Shown here: positions 1 through 6,140 of the stretch, piece after piece
Position numbering within the stretch: position 1 is the first letter of the stretch
Layout: each line of letters opens with the position of its first letter
NCBI GenBank assembly: GCA_023412995.1
Contig: JAEZQS010000317.1
Coordinates: 1-6,140, forward strand
Length of the DNA: 6,140 nt
Reading direction: 5' to 3'
Origin: Pseudomonadota bacterium
Lineage (GTDB): Bacteria > Pseudomonadota > Gammaproteobacteria > Xanthomonadales > Rhodanobacteraceae
Position numbers and translations under genes: made by a program
The notes under the pieces: model-generated
What the model saw: only the letters and a program-made list of their open reading frames with translations
What the model was told of the DNA's origin: nothing
Database searches by the model: none

Positions 1-18
1 TATGTGTATAAGAGACCG
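1..18 (+). other. Tn5/Nextera mosaic-end adapter remnant (sequencing artefact)
   Basis: Bases 2-16 (ATGTGTATAAGAGAC) are identical to 15 consecutive bases of the 19-base Tn5 mosaic end used in Nextera libraries. The two bases that should follow (AG) read CG here, so the boundary with genomic DNA is at about base 17. Translated, it gives the Met-Cys-Ile-Arg-Asp start that is a familiar artefact in protein sets predicted from untrimmed contigs. It should be treated as library sequence rather than biology. Confidence 0.9.
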
Positions 19-2140
19 GGCCTATGTCGCCTGGCTGGCGCAGCAGCAGTGGGACATCGTGCAGGACCTGTCGCAGGCACTCGGGCGCGACGTGGCGCCG
101 CTCGCCACCCTGCAGCACGCACTCGACGGGGTGGTGCTGGCGCTCGATGCCCGCGAGGCCGCCCTCGTCGCCACCAGACCCGGCGTCCTGCGCGTGGAGG
201 CCGCGCGCACGCTGCGCCTGCTGACCGACCGCGCACCTTCCTTCGTGGGGGCGCCATCGATCTGGGACGGCAGTGCCACCGGCGGCCTGCCGACGGAAGG
301 CGAAGGCATCGTCATCGGCGTGCTCGACAGCGGCATCAACTGGCAAAGCCCGTCCTTCGCGGCGGTCGGCCCGTTCGACAACTACGTGCACACCAATCCG
401 AACGGCGCCGGCAACTACCTCGGGCTGTGCGGGCCGACGCCGCCGAACGGCGACCTCGGCCACTGCAACGACAAGCTGATCGGCATGTACGACTTCACCA
501 GCGTGCAGCCGGCGCGAAGCGGCACCGACCTCCTAGGGCACGGGTCCCATACCGCCGGGACGGCAGCGGGCAACCACTGGCAGGCACCGTTCGGTGGCGG
601 CGCGTTCCTCCTGTCCGGTGTCGCGCCGCATGCCAACCTGGTCGCGTACAAGGTCTGCACCACCAGCTGCGATTCCACCGTGGTGGTACAGGGCATCGAC
701 CAGGCAGTGGCCGACGGGGTCGATGTCCTCGAGTACCCGATTTCCGGCGGCGGCCATCCGTGGGGAGACGCCACCTCCATCGCGCTCCGCAATGCAGTGG
801 GCGCTGGCATTTTCGTGGCGGCGGCCGCCGGGTCAAATGGTCCGGTGCCGGGGAGCGTCGAGCATGACGAGCCCTGGGTGCAGACGGTGGCCGCGACCAC
901 CAAGGACAACGTGGTCGCCTTCACCTTCGACCTGACCGGCCCCGGTTCACCGCCCCCGGCGACGCAGGGTTTGCCGCTGCGGCCCGCGGCACCGCCGTTC
1001 CCGCTGGCCGATTTCACCGCCGTGCCGATCGTGCGCAGCCCGGACTTCCTGCTCGCCGACGGCAACGACGGCTGCACGCCGTATCCACCCGATACGTTCA
1101 CCGTGCCGGTAACGCCGGCCGCCGACACGGTATTCGCCGATGGTTTCGACGGTGCGGCACCGGGCCGGCGCGGGGCGATCGCGGTGATCCGCTACGATGG
1201 CACCGCCGCCACCTGCGACAGCATCCCGCGCCAGCAGGCAGCCATCGATGCAGGTGCGATCGGCGTCGTCTTCGTCGGCATCGGTTTCCTCGATCTCGAT
1301 GCCAGCGGCGCCGCCTGGTCCATGCTGCTGGCGAACTGGAATGCGGTCTGGGCGGTGATCCAGTCCGATCCGGCGGCGGCCACCGCGACGCTGCGGCTGC
1401 CAGCCACCTCGTTCCCGCAGCGGGGCGACGTGCTGGCGAAGTTCAGTGGTCGGGGCCCCGGCAATGCCGGCGGCCAGGTGCTGGTCAAGCCCGACGTCGC
1501 CGCGCCCGGCATCAACATCCTCGCGGCGTGGACCGCACAGGTCGGGGGCGCCAGCGCGCTCTCGATGAACACGGGCACGTCCATGGCCAGCGCGGTGGTG
1601 GCGGGGGCAGGCGCGCTGCTGCGCACGCTGCACCCTGACTGGTCACCCACCGAACTGCGCGCGGCGCTGAGCCTCACGGCCATCACCGACGGGGTCATCA
1701 CGGCCAATGGCGAGGTCGCCACGACGTGGGACATCGGCTCGGGACGCCTCGACCTGGCGCGTGCCGCACGCAGCGGCGTCGTGCTGGACGAGACGCTGGC
1801 CAACTACGTGGCGGCCGATCCTGCCGGCGGCGGCGATGTTTCCTCGCTCAACCTCCCCCAGATGGCCGCAGGCTGCACGGTGTCCTGCACCTTCACGCGC
1901 ACGCTGCGCAGCACCTCGCTGCTGTCGCAGGACTACACGCTGGCCATTGCCGGTTTGCCCGCCGGCGCCGCCAGCGTGCTGCCGACAGGCTTCACCCTGG
2001 CACCGGGTGGAACGCAGGTGATCGAGGTGACGGTCGATGGCAGCCTGCTGCCCGCCGGATGGAGCTTCGGCCAGCTCGAACTGGTGCCGGGCGACGTGCT
2101 GGCGCCGACGTTGAGGCTGCCGATGGCCGTGCAGCCGTGA
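2..2140 (+). CDS. S8 family (subtilisin-like) secreted serine protease, 5'-truncated
   Basis: This is the 3' part of a subtilase gene. The frame is open to the window edge, but its first ~5 codons are adapter, so the native start and signal peptide are missing. Residues are numbered from base 2. Residues ~7-80 look like an I9 propeptide remnant. The catalytic residues are Asp109 (VLDSGI), His180 (GHGSHTAG) and Ser527 (NTGTSMAS). GIDQAVADGVDVL (231-243) and ISGGG (247-251) form the substrate-binding core. Residues ~385-465 resemble a protease-associated (PA) insert. FSGRGP (481-486) and KPDVAAPGINILAAW (496-510) are typical of plant-type/pyrolysin-like subtilases. A beta-sandwich-like domain fills ~620-712. 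Eight cysteines (143, 155, 219, 223, 358, 405, 625, 629) fit disulfides in an exported protein. Two conserved spots deviate: AGSNGP replaces AGNSGP at the oxyanion Asn (Ser278), and Ala531 replaces the Pro after GTSMAS. It probably degrades proteins outside the cell; the substrate is unknown. It converges on mfd. Confidence 0.95.
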   Translation: MCIRDRAYVAWLAQQQWDIVQDLSQALGRDVAPLATLQHALDGVVLALDAREAALVATRPGVLRVEAARTLRLLTDRAPSFVGAPSIWDGSATGGLPTEGEGIVIGVLDSGINWQSPSFAAVGPFDNYVHTNPNGAGNYLGLCGPTPPNGDLGHCNDKLIGMYDFTSVQPARSGTDLLGHGSHTAGTAAGNHWQAPFGGGAFLLSGVAPHANLVAYKVCTTSCDSTVVVQGIDQAVADGVDVLEYPISGGGHPWGDATSIALRNAVGAGIFVAAAAGSNGPVPGSVEHDEPWVQTVAATTKDNVVAFTFDLTGPGSPPPATQGLPLRPAAPPFPLADFTAVPIVRSPDFLLADGNDGCTPYPPDTFTVPVTPAADTVFADGFDGAAPGRRGAIAVIRYDGTAATCDSIPRQQAAIDAGAIGVVFVGIGFLDLDASGAAWSMLLANWNAVWAVIQSDPAAATATLRLPATSFPQRGDVLAKFSGRGPGNAGGQVLVKPDVAAPGINILAAWTAQVGGASALSMNTGTSMASAVVAGAGALLRTLHPDWSPTELRAALSLTAITDGVITANGEVATTWDIGSGRLDLARAARSGVVLDETLANYVAADPAGGGDVSSLNLPQMAAGCTVSCTFTRTLRSTSLLSQDYTLAIAGLPAGAASVLPTGFTLAPGGTQVIEVTVDGSLLPAGWSFGQLELVPGDVLAPTLRLPMAVQP

Positions 2141-2189
2141 CGGACCGGTGCGCGTTGCGTACGCCGCGATACCCGTGCTCGCCTCAGTC

Positions 2190-2221
2190 GCGCGGCCGGA
2201 AGCTCACGCCGCCCGGCGCGC
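2190..2221. terminator. GC-only hairpin between convergent genes, possible weak terminator
   Basis: Arms 2190-2199 (GCGCGGCCGG) and 2213-2221 (CCGGCGCGC) pair over nine G-C pairs with one bulged G at 2195 and a 13-base loop. The mfd stop codon (2204-2206) lies in the loop. The hairpin sits 50 bases past the protease stop codon, where a shared terminator for two convergent genes would be expected. No T-run follows on either strand, so it is not a canonical intrinsic terminator. Hairpins of this kind also occur by chance in such GC-rich DNA. Confidence 0.3.
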
Positions 2222-5200
2222 ACCCAATGTGGCGAGCAGGTCATTGGCGGCGCGAAGCCGCTCGCTCGCCCCTTCCAGCGGCATGCGGAAGCGCAGCTTG
2301 TCCTGGCCGTCGAGGGAATACACGCGCGGCTGCGACTGCACCAGCCTGATCACCGCCATCGGTTCGATGGCGGGGTGCGGGCGGAACACGACACGTCCCC
2401 CGCTGGCGCCGACGTCGAGCTTGCGGATGCCGAGCGGCGTCGCGGCCAGCTTGAGCGAGGTGGCGGCGAAGAGGTGCTTGGCCTGGTAGGGCAGCAGCCC
2501 GAAGCGGTCGATCATCTCGACCTGCAGCTCGCGTAGCTCCTCGTCGTCGCGCGCGCTGGCGATGCGCTTGTAGAGGGTCAGGCGGGCGTTGACGTCGGGC
2601 AGGTAGTCCTCGGGGATCAGCGCCGGCAGGTTGAGCTCGATTTCCGCTTCGTGTTCGCTGGTGAGGTCGAAGTCCGGCACCTTGCCCTGGCGCAGCGCGC
2701 GCACGGCGCGGTCCAGCATGTCGGAGTAGAGCGCGAAGCCGACCGCCTCGATCTGGCCGCTCTGCTCCTCGCCCAGCAGTTCGCCCGCGCCGCGGATCTC
2801 GAGGTCGTGGGTGGCGAGGGTGAAGCCGGCGCCGAGTTCCTCGAGCGAGGCGAGGGCTTCCAGGCGCTTTTCCGCGTCCGGCGTGATCGAGCGCGTGTCG
2901 GGCACGATCAGATAGGCATACGCACGGTGGTGCGAGCGCCCGACGCGCCCGCGCAGCTGGTGCAGCTGGGCGAGGCCGAAGCGGTCCGCGCGGTCGATGA
3001 TGATGGTGTTGGCGCTCGGCACGTCGATGCCGGACTCGATGATGGTGGTGGCGACCAGCACGTTGAAGCGCTGGCGGTAGAAATCCAGCATCACCTGCTC
3101 GAGTTCGCGCTCGTGCATCTGGCCATGGGCGATGCGCACGCGCGCTTCCGGCATCAGCTCGCCGATCTCGCGCGCGGTCTTCTCGATCGTCGACACCTCG
3201 TTGTGGAGGAAATACGCCTGGCCGCCGCGGGCGAGTTCGCGCTGCAGCGCCTCGCGCACCAGGCCCGGGTCATGCTGGCCGATGAAGGTCTTGACCGCGA
3301 GGCGGTGCGCCGGCGGCGTCGCGATGATCGACAGGTCGCGCAGGCCGGACATCGCCATGTTGAGCGTGCGCGGGATGGGTGTCGCGGTGAGGGTGAGCAG
3401 GTCGACTTCCGCGCGCAGCTTCTTGAGCGCCTCCTTCTGCCGCACGCCGAAGCGGTGTTCCTCGTCGACGATGACGAGGCCAAGGTCCTTGAAGCGCACG
3501 TCCGGCTGCAGCAGCTTGTGCGTGCCGATCATCACGTCGACCTCGCCCGCGGCAAGGCGGTCGAGGGCGGCGCCGATTTCCTTCTTCGTCTTGAAGCGCG
3601 ACAGCACCTCGACCCGTATTGGCCAGTCGGCGAAGCGGTCGCGGAAATTCTGGTAGTGCTGCTGCGCCAGCAGCGTGGTCGGGGCCAGCATGGCGACCTG
3701 CTTGCCGGCGGTGGCGGTGGCAAAGGCGGCGCGCAGAGCGACTTCGGTCTTGCCGAAACCGACGTCGCCGCAGACCACGCGGTCCATCGGTTTCGGCGAG
3801 GCGAGATCGGCCAGCACGGCCTCGATCGCGCTCGCCTGGTCCGGCGTTTCCTCGAACGGGAAGGCAGCGCCGAACTGCCCGGCCAGCGCGGTGTCGATGG
3901 CGAGGGCGGTGCCTTGGCGTGCCTCGCGCTGGGCATAGATCGCCAGCAGCTCGGCGGCGACGTCGCGCACCTTCGAAGCTGCCTTCTTCTTCGCCCGCTC
4001 CCAGGCGTCGCCCCCGAGGGAGTGGAGCGGGGCCATTTCCGGCGCGGTGCCCGAATAGCGCGATACCAGGTGGAGCTGGGAAACCGGGACGTACAGCTTG
4101 TCGCCCTTGGCGTACTCGATTTCCAGGAACTCGGCGCGCTCGCCGCCGACGTCGAGGCTGGACAGGCCCTGGTAGCGTCCAACACCGTGGTCGACATGCA
4201 CGATGGGCGAGCCGAGCGTGAGCTCGGCGAGGTCGCGCACGATGGCTTCGGGATCGCGCGTGGCCCGGCGCCGGCGGCGTGGCTGCTGCGCGCGCTCGCC
4301 GAAGAGCTCGCGTTCCGTGAGGACCGCGAGGGCCGGCTGGTCGAGGACGAAACCCTGTTCCAGCGGCGCGACCGTGATCGCGAAACGCGACGGCGTGCCC
4401 GACGGTCGTGCGAAGGCCTGCCACGACGCCACCGCCTCGGGCCGCAGGCCGGCCGCGGCAAACTGCTCCACCAGGCCTTCGCGGCGCCCAGCCGAATCGG
4501 CTGCCACCAGCACGCGCCCCGGCCACGCTGCCAGGAACCGCTTCAGGTCCTCGCCCTGCCCGGCGCCTTTGCGGGTAAGGGGCAGGACCGGCGCGGGCTG
4601 CGTGCCGGGGTCGATCGCGTGCTCGTTGCTGCCGTGCGCGACGAGGTCGACGCGCAGCGCCGCGTTGAGCCGCTCACGCAGTTGCTGTGGCGGAAGGTAC
4701 AGCTCGCCCGGTGGCAGGATCGGGCGCTCGGCATCGTGCGCGCGCTGCTCGTGGCGCGCCCCCGCCTGCGCCCAGAAGCGGTCGGCGGCGTCGAGCACGC
4801 CCTCGCCCAGCACGAACAGCGCCTCGCCCGGCAGGTAGTCGAACAGGGTTTCGGTGTGGTCGAAGAAGAGCGGCAGGTAGTACTCGATGCCTGCCGGCGT
4901 CATGCCTTCCTTGATGTCCTGGTAGAGCGGGCAATGGCGCGGATCGATCGGGAAACGCTCACGCAGCGTGTTGCGGAACGCACGCGCCGATTCCTCGGTC
5001 AGGGGGAACTCGCGTGCCGGCAGCAGGCGCACCGAGTCGACCTTGTGGTCCGAACGCTGGGTCTCCGGATCGAAGGCGCGGATCGACTCGATCTCCTCGT
5101 CGAAGAGCTCGATCCGGTACGGCTCGGCGCTGCCCATCGCGAAGATGTCGATCAGCGCGCCGCGCACGGCGAACTCGCCCGGCTCCTGCACCTGCGGCAC

Positions 5201-5668
5201 GTGCCGGTAGCCGGCGGCTTCCAGCCGGCGCCGCTCGCCGTCGAGGTCGAGCGATTGCCCGCGTTCCATCACCAGCGCCGAGCCGCCGATGTAGCTGCGT
5301 GGCGCCAGGCGCTGCATCAGCGTGGCGACCGGCACCACCAGCACGCCGCGCTTCAGCGAGGGCAGGCGGTACAGCGTTGCGACGCGCTGCGAAACGATGT
5401 CGGCATGCGGGGAGAAGAGGTCGTAGGGCAGGGTTTCCCAGTCGGGGAACTGCAGCACTTCCAGCCCGCTGCCGCCGGCAAACACGGCCAGTTCCGCTTC
5501 CAGCGCGTGCGCGGCATGGGTGTCCTGTGCCACCGCCACCACCAGGCCGTCGTATGCCCGGCCCGCCTCGGCGAGTGCCAGTGCCAGCGCGGCGCCATGC
5601 GGCGCATTCCAGTAACGCCGCTGGCGCACGGAGGAGGGGAGGGACAGCGGCAGCAGCATCGATTCCAT
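2204..5668 (-). CDS. mfd: Transcription-repair coupling factor Mfd
   Basis: Mfd is a cytoplasmic ATP-dependent DNA translocase. It pushes RNA polymerase off at lesions and recruits UvrA for nucleotide excision repair. From the chosen ATG it has 1154 residues, against 1148 in E. coli. Domains in order: a UvrB-like N-terminus with the UvrA-contacting stretch at 169-206 (RGALIDIFAMGS, then PYRIELFDEEIESIRAFD); the RNA polymerase-interacting domain at ~485-545 (VHVDHGVGRYQGL, KLYVPVSQLHLVSRY); and an SF2 RecG-like motor with Walker A GDVGFGKTE (634-642), DEEH (735-738), TATPIPRT (761-768), IIESGIDVPSANT (876-888) and QLRGRVGR (904-911). The C-terminal TRCF domain spans ~1000-1110. All key motor residues are intact. 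The open frame extends upstream to 5902, but that stretch lies across a likely promoter and is unlike Mfd, so I start at 5668. A second ATG at 5659 is equally possible. Neither has a strong ribosome binding site. Confidence 0.97.
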   Translation of the reverse strand: MESMLLPLSLPSSVRQRRYWNAPHGAALALALAEAGRAYDGLVVAVAQDTHAAHALEAELAVFAGGSGLEVLQFPDWETLPYDLFSPHADIVSQRVATLYRLPSLKRGVLVVPVATLMQRLAPRSYIGGSALVMERGQSLDLDGERRRLEAAGYRHVPQVQEPGEFAVRGALIDIFAMGSAEPYRIELFDEEIESIRAFDPETQRSDHKVDSVRLLPAREFPLTEESARAFRNTLRERFPIDPRHCPLYQDIKEGMTPAGIEYYLPLFFDHTETLFDYLPGEALFVLGEGVLDAADRFWAQAGARHEQRAHDAERPILPPGELYLPPQQLRERLNAALRVDLVAHGSNEHAIDPGTQPAPVLPLTRKGAGQGEDLKRFLAAWPGRVLVAADSAGRREGLVEQFAAAGLRPEAVASWQAFARPSGTPSRFAITVAPLEQGFVLDQPALAVLTERELFGERAQQPRRRRRATRDPEAIVRDLAELTLGSPIVHVDHGVGRYQGLSSLDVGGERAEFLEIEYAKGDKLYVPVSQLHLVSRYSGTAPEMAPLHSLGGDAWERAKKKAASKVRDVAAELLAIYAQREARQGTALAIDTALAGQFGAAFPFEETPDQASAIEAVLADLASPKPMDRVVCGDVGFGKTEVALRAAFATATAGKQVAMLAPTTLLAQQHYQNFRDRFADWPIRVEVLSRFKTKKEIGAALDRLAAGEVDVMIGTHKLLQPDVRFKDLGLVIVDEEHRFGVRQKEALKKLRAEVDLLTLTATPIPRTLNMAMSGLRDLSIIATPPAHRLAVKTFIGQHDPGLVREALQRELARGGQAYFLHNEVSTIEKTAREIGELMPEARVRIAHGQMHERELEQVMLDFYRQRFNVLVATTIIESGIDVPSANTIIIDRADRFGLAQLHQLRGRVGRSHHRAYAYLIVPDTRSITPDAEKRLEALASLEELGAGFTLATHDLEIRGAGELLGEEQSGQIEAVGFALYSDMLDRAVRALRQGKVPDFDLTSEHEAEIELNLPALIPEDYLPDVNARLTLYKRIASARDDEELRELQVEMIDRFGLLPYQAKHLFAATSLKLAATPLGIRKLDVGASGGRVVFRPHPAIEPMAVIRLVQSQPRVYSLDGQDKLRFRMPLEGASERLRAANDLLATLGARRAA

Positions 5669-5723
5669 CGGCAGGCAAATGGGCAGCACCGCCGCGGCAG
5701 AATGCGCGCAGCGTGAATCGCCC

Positions 5724-5732
5724 ATTCTACCA
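5724..5732 (-). promoter_or_regulatory. Likely extended -10 promoter for mfd
   Basis: Read on the minus strand this is TGGTAGAAT: a TGn extension followed by TAGAAT, which matches 5 of 6 bases of the sigma-70 -10 hexamer. Transcription would begin near 5717, leaving a leader of about 50 bases before the mfd start at 5668 (or 58 before 5659). I see no good TTGACA-like -35 at the usual spacing; the bases there are CAGGGA. Extended -10 promoters can work without a strong -35. This placement argues against translation of mfd from further upstream ATGs. Confidence 0.55.
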
Positions 5733-5917
5733 GCGCGTGCCACCCCTCCCTGTTTGCGGGCGGCCATTGCGGAGACGCACGGCCCACGCGATTTGGCCGC
5801 CGGACAGGTTCCACACGGGACCCCCATCCAGCCGACCGGACAGCGTGCCGGCCGTGCATTCGACGCGCCCTCGCCGCTTTCCCTTCCGCTCGCCCCTGCC
5901 ATCCGTCATGCCCGGCC

Positions 5918-5935
5918 TTTACCCGACGTTTACCC
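5918..5935. repeat. Tandem TTTACCC repeat, 11 bp apart, possible regulator site
   Basis: TTTACCC occurs at 5918-5924 and again at 5929-5935, 11 bases start to start, which is one helical turn. Seen as half-sites CCTTTA-N5-CGTTTA, it has the architecture of the direct repeats bound by OmpR-family response regulators; the PhoP box is (T/G)GTTTA-N5-(T/G)GTTTA. Only 9 of 12 positions match the PhoP form. It is 70 bases upstream of the lipoprotein start. The regulatory role is inference from spacing alone. Confidence 0.35.
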
Positions 5936-5995
5936 CCCGGGCGGGTCGCGACGGCGGGGATCGTTCACACTACCCGGCGCTACAGAGGACGCAGC

Positions 5996-5999
5996 GGAG
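5996..5999 (+). promoter_or_regulatory. Ribosome binding site of the lipoprotein gene
   Basis: GGAG ends five bases before the ATG at 6005, which is a normal Shine-Dalgarno spacing. It fixes the start of the downstream lipoprotein: that ATG is followed at once by a lipoprotein signal peptide. Confidence 0.75.
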
Positions 6000-6004
6000 T
6001 CAGG

Positions 6005-6140
6005 ATGGGTCGGGCCAACCTCGCAAGCGTGCGCCGAGCCGGAGCGCCACTGGCTCTGGCGTTCCTGCTCGGTGCCTGCTCGGGAGAACGCGCGCCACCG
6101 CCGCCGGCGCCGGCGCCGGTCACCCTGGTGCAGGCGCAGG
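6005..6140 (+). CDS. Lipoprotein, probable RND efflux periplasmic adaptor (MFP), 3'-truncated
   Basis: Only the first 45 residues are in the window; the frame is open to the right edge. Arg10-Arg11 are followed by a hydrophobic stretch (~14-24) and the lipobox LGAC (22-25), so Cys25 would be lipidated after cleavage by signal peptidase II. Next comes a Pro/Ala linker (30-38) and the start of a beta strand, VTLVQAQ (39-45). This order (lipobox, short charged stretch, Pro-rich linker, V-T-hydrophobic strand) is how MexA/AcrA-type membrane fusion proteins begin. They link an RND pump in the inner membrane to an outer-membrane channel. If so, an RND pump gene should follow just outside the window. 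Ser at +2 would send it to the outer membrane by the E. coli Lol rule, but the rule is not reliable across families. It could instead be another Pro-rich lipoprotein. The lipoprotein call is firm; the adaptor call is moderate. Confidence 0.75.
   Translation, partial: MGRANLASVRRAGAPLALAFLLGACSGERAPPPPAPAPVTLVQAQ

Larger units (their letters stand above)
5669..6004. other. Divergent intergenic region between mfd and the lipoprotein gene
   Basis: These 336 bases separate two divergently read genes. The region contains the mfd extended -10 element (5724-5732), a six-base dyad AGAATG/CATTCT (5699-5704 and 5723-5728) over the predicted mfd start site, a tandem TTTACCC repeat (5918-5935) and the ribosome binding site at 5996-5999. 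I see no RNA gene and no convincing small ORF. The frames open here on the minus strand are Arg/Gly-rich and look like chance products of GC-rich DNA. I could not identify a clear -35/-10 pair for the rightward gene. Confidence 0.6.

Noticed and set aside
4..867. A 287-codon + strand frame overlapping the protease
   Set aside because: It is a different frame of the protease gene. It is Arg-rich, has no domain, and its ATG lies inside the adapter remnant.
1..2140. Treating the protease as part of a mobile or defence island
   Set aside because: There is no transposase, integrase, terminal repeat or composition shift. The Tn5-like end is the commercial adapter, not a natural transposon end.
2651..5716. 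A 1021-codon open frame on the + strand opposite mfd
   Set aside because: It lies almost wholly antisense to a complete, unmistakable mfd gene. Its translation is rich in Arg, Gln, Val, Ala and Asp without any recognisable domain. Long stop-free antisense frames are expected in very GC-rich DNA.
5669..5902. A 78-residue N-terminal extension of Mfd from the upstream ATG at 5902
   Set aside because: The extension is Arg/Gly/Cys-rich, unlike Mfd. It spans the likely promoter at 5724-5732 and would make the protein 1232 residues against a family length near 1150.
5727..5909. A 60-codon minus-strand ORF in the intergenic region
   Set aside because: Its composition is Gly/Arg-rich, with no recognisable motif. 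It overlaps the predicted mfd promoter, and nothing but an open frame supports it.
6102..6119. A CCG/CCGGCG simple repeat at the right edge
   Set aside because: It encodes the Pro/Ala linker expected right after a lipoprotein signal. It is coding low complexity, not a separate repeat element.

Overview
The window is very GC-rich DNA with tight, strongly G/C-biased coding sequence. The Mfd protein is of the gammaproteobacterial type, and a large secreted subtilase lies beside it. Together these suggest a gammaproteobacterium, plausibly a member of the Xanthomonadales (Lysobacter/Luteimonas-like). That placement is an inference from composition and protein style, not from any search. The first ~16 bases match the Tn5/Nextera mosaic-end adapter, so the left edge is probably the end of a contig assembled from tagmented short reads.

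Layout: (1) 2-2140, + strand, is the 3' part of a gene for a secreted S8 (subtilisin-like) serine protease. It has an I9-type propeptide remnant, a catalytic Asp/His/Ser triad, a protease-associated insert and a C-terminal beta-sandwich-like domain. Its true N-terminus and signal peptide are missing. (2) 2141-2203 is a short convergent intergenic gap. A GC-only hairpin (2190-2221) straddles the stop codon of the next gene. (3) 2204-5668, - strand, is a complete mfd gene for the transcription-repair coupling factor, with all expected domains. (4) 5669-6004 is a divergent intergenic region of 336 bases. It holds a likely extended -10 promoter for mfd, a tandem TTTACCC repeat spaced by one helical turn, and a good ribosome binding site for the gene on its right. 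(5) 6005-6140, + strand, is the start of a lipoprotein gene. Its lipobox, Pro/Ala linker and following VTLVQAQ strand look like the N-terminus of an RND efflux periplasmic adaptor (MexA/AcrA type). It is cut by the window end.

The three genes do not form an operon: the protease converges on mfd, and mfd diverges from the adaptor gene. Mfd acts in the cytoplasm in DNA repair, the protease is exported, and the adaptor would sit in the cell envelope, so there is no evidence of one shared pathway. I found no previously undescribed system here. The points most worth a second look are the altered oxyanion-hole motif of the protease, the 11-bp-spaced repeat upstream of the adaptor, and the adapter remnant that creates a false protein start.
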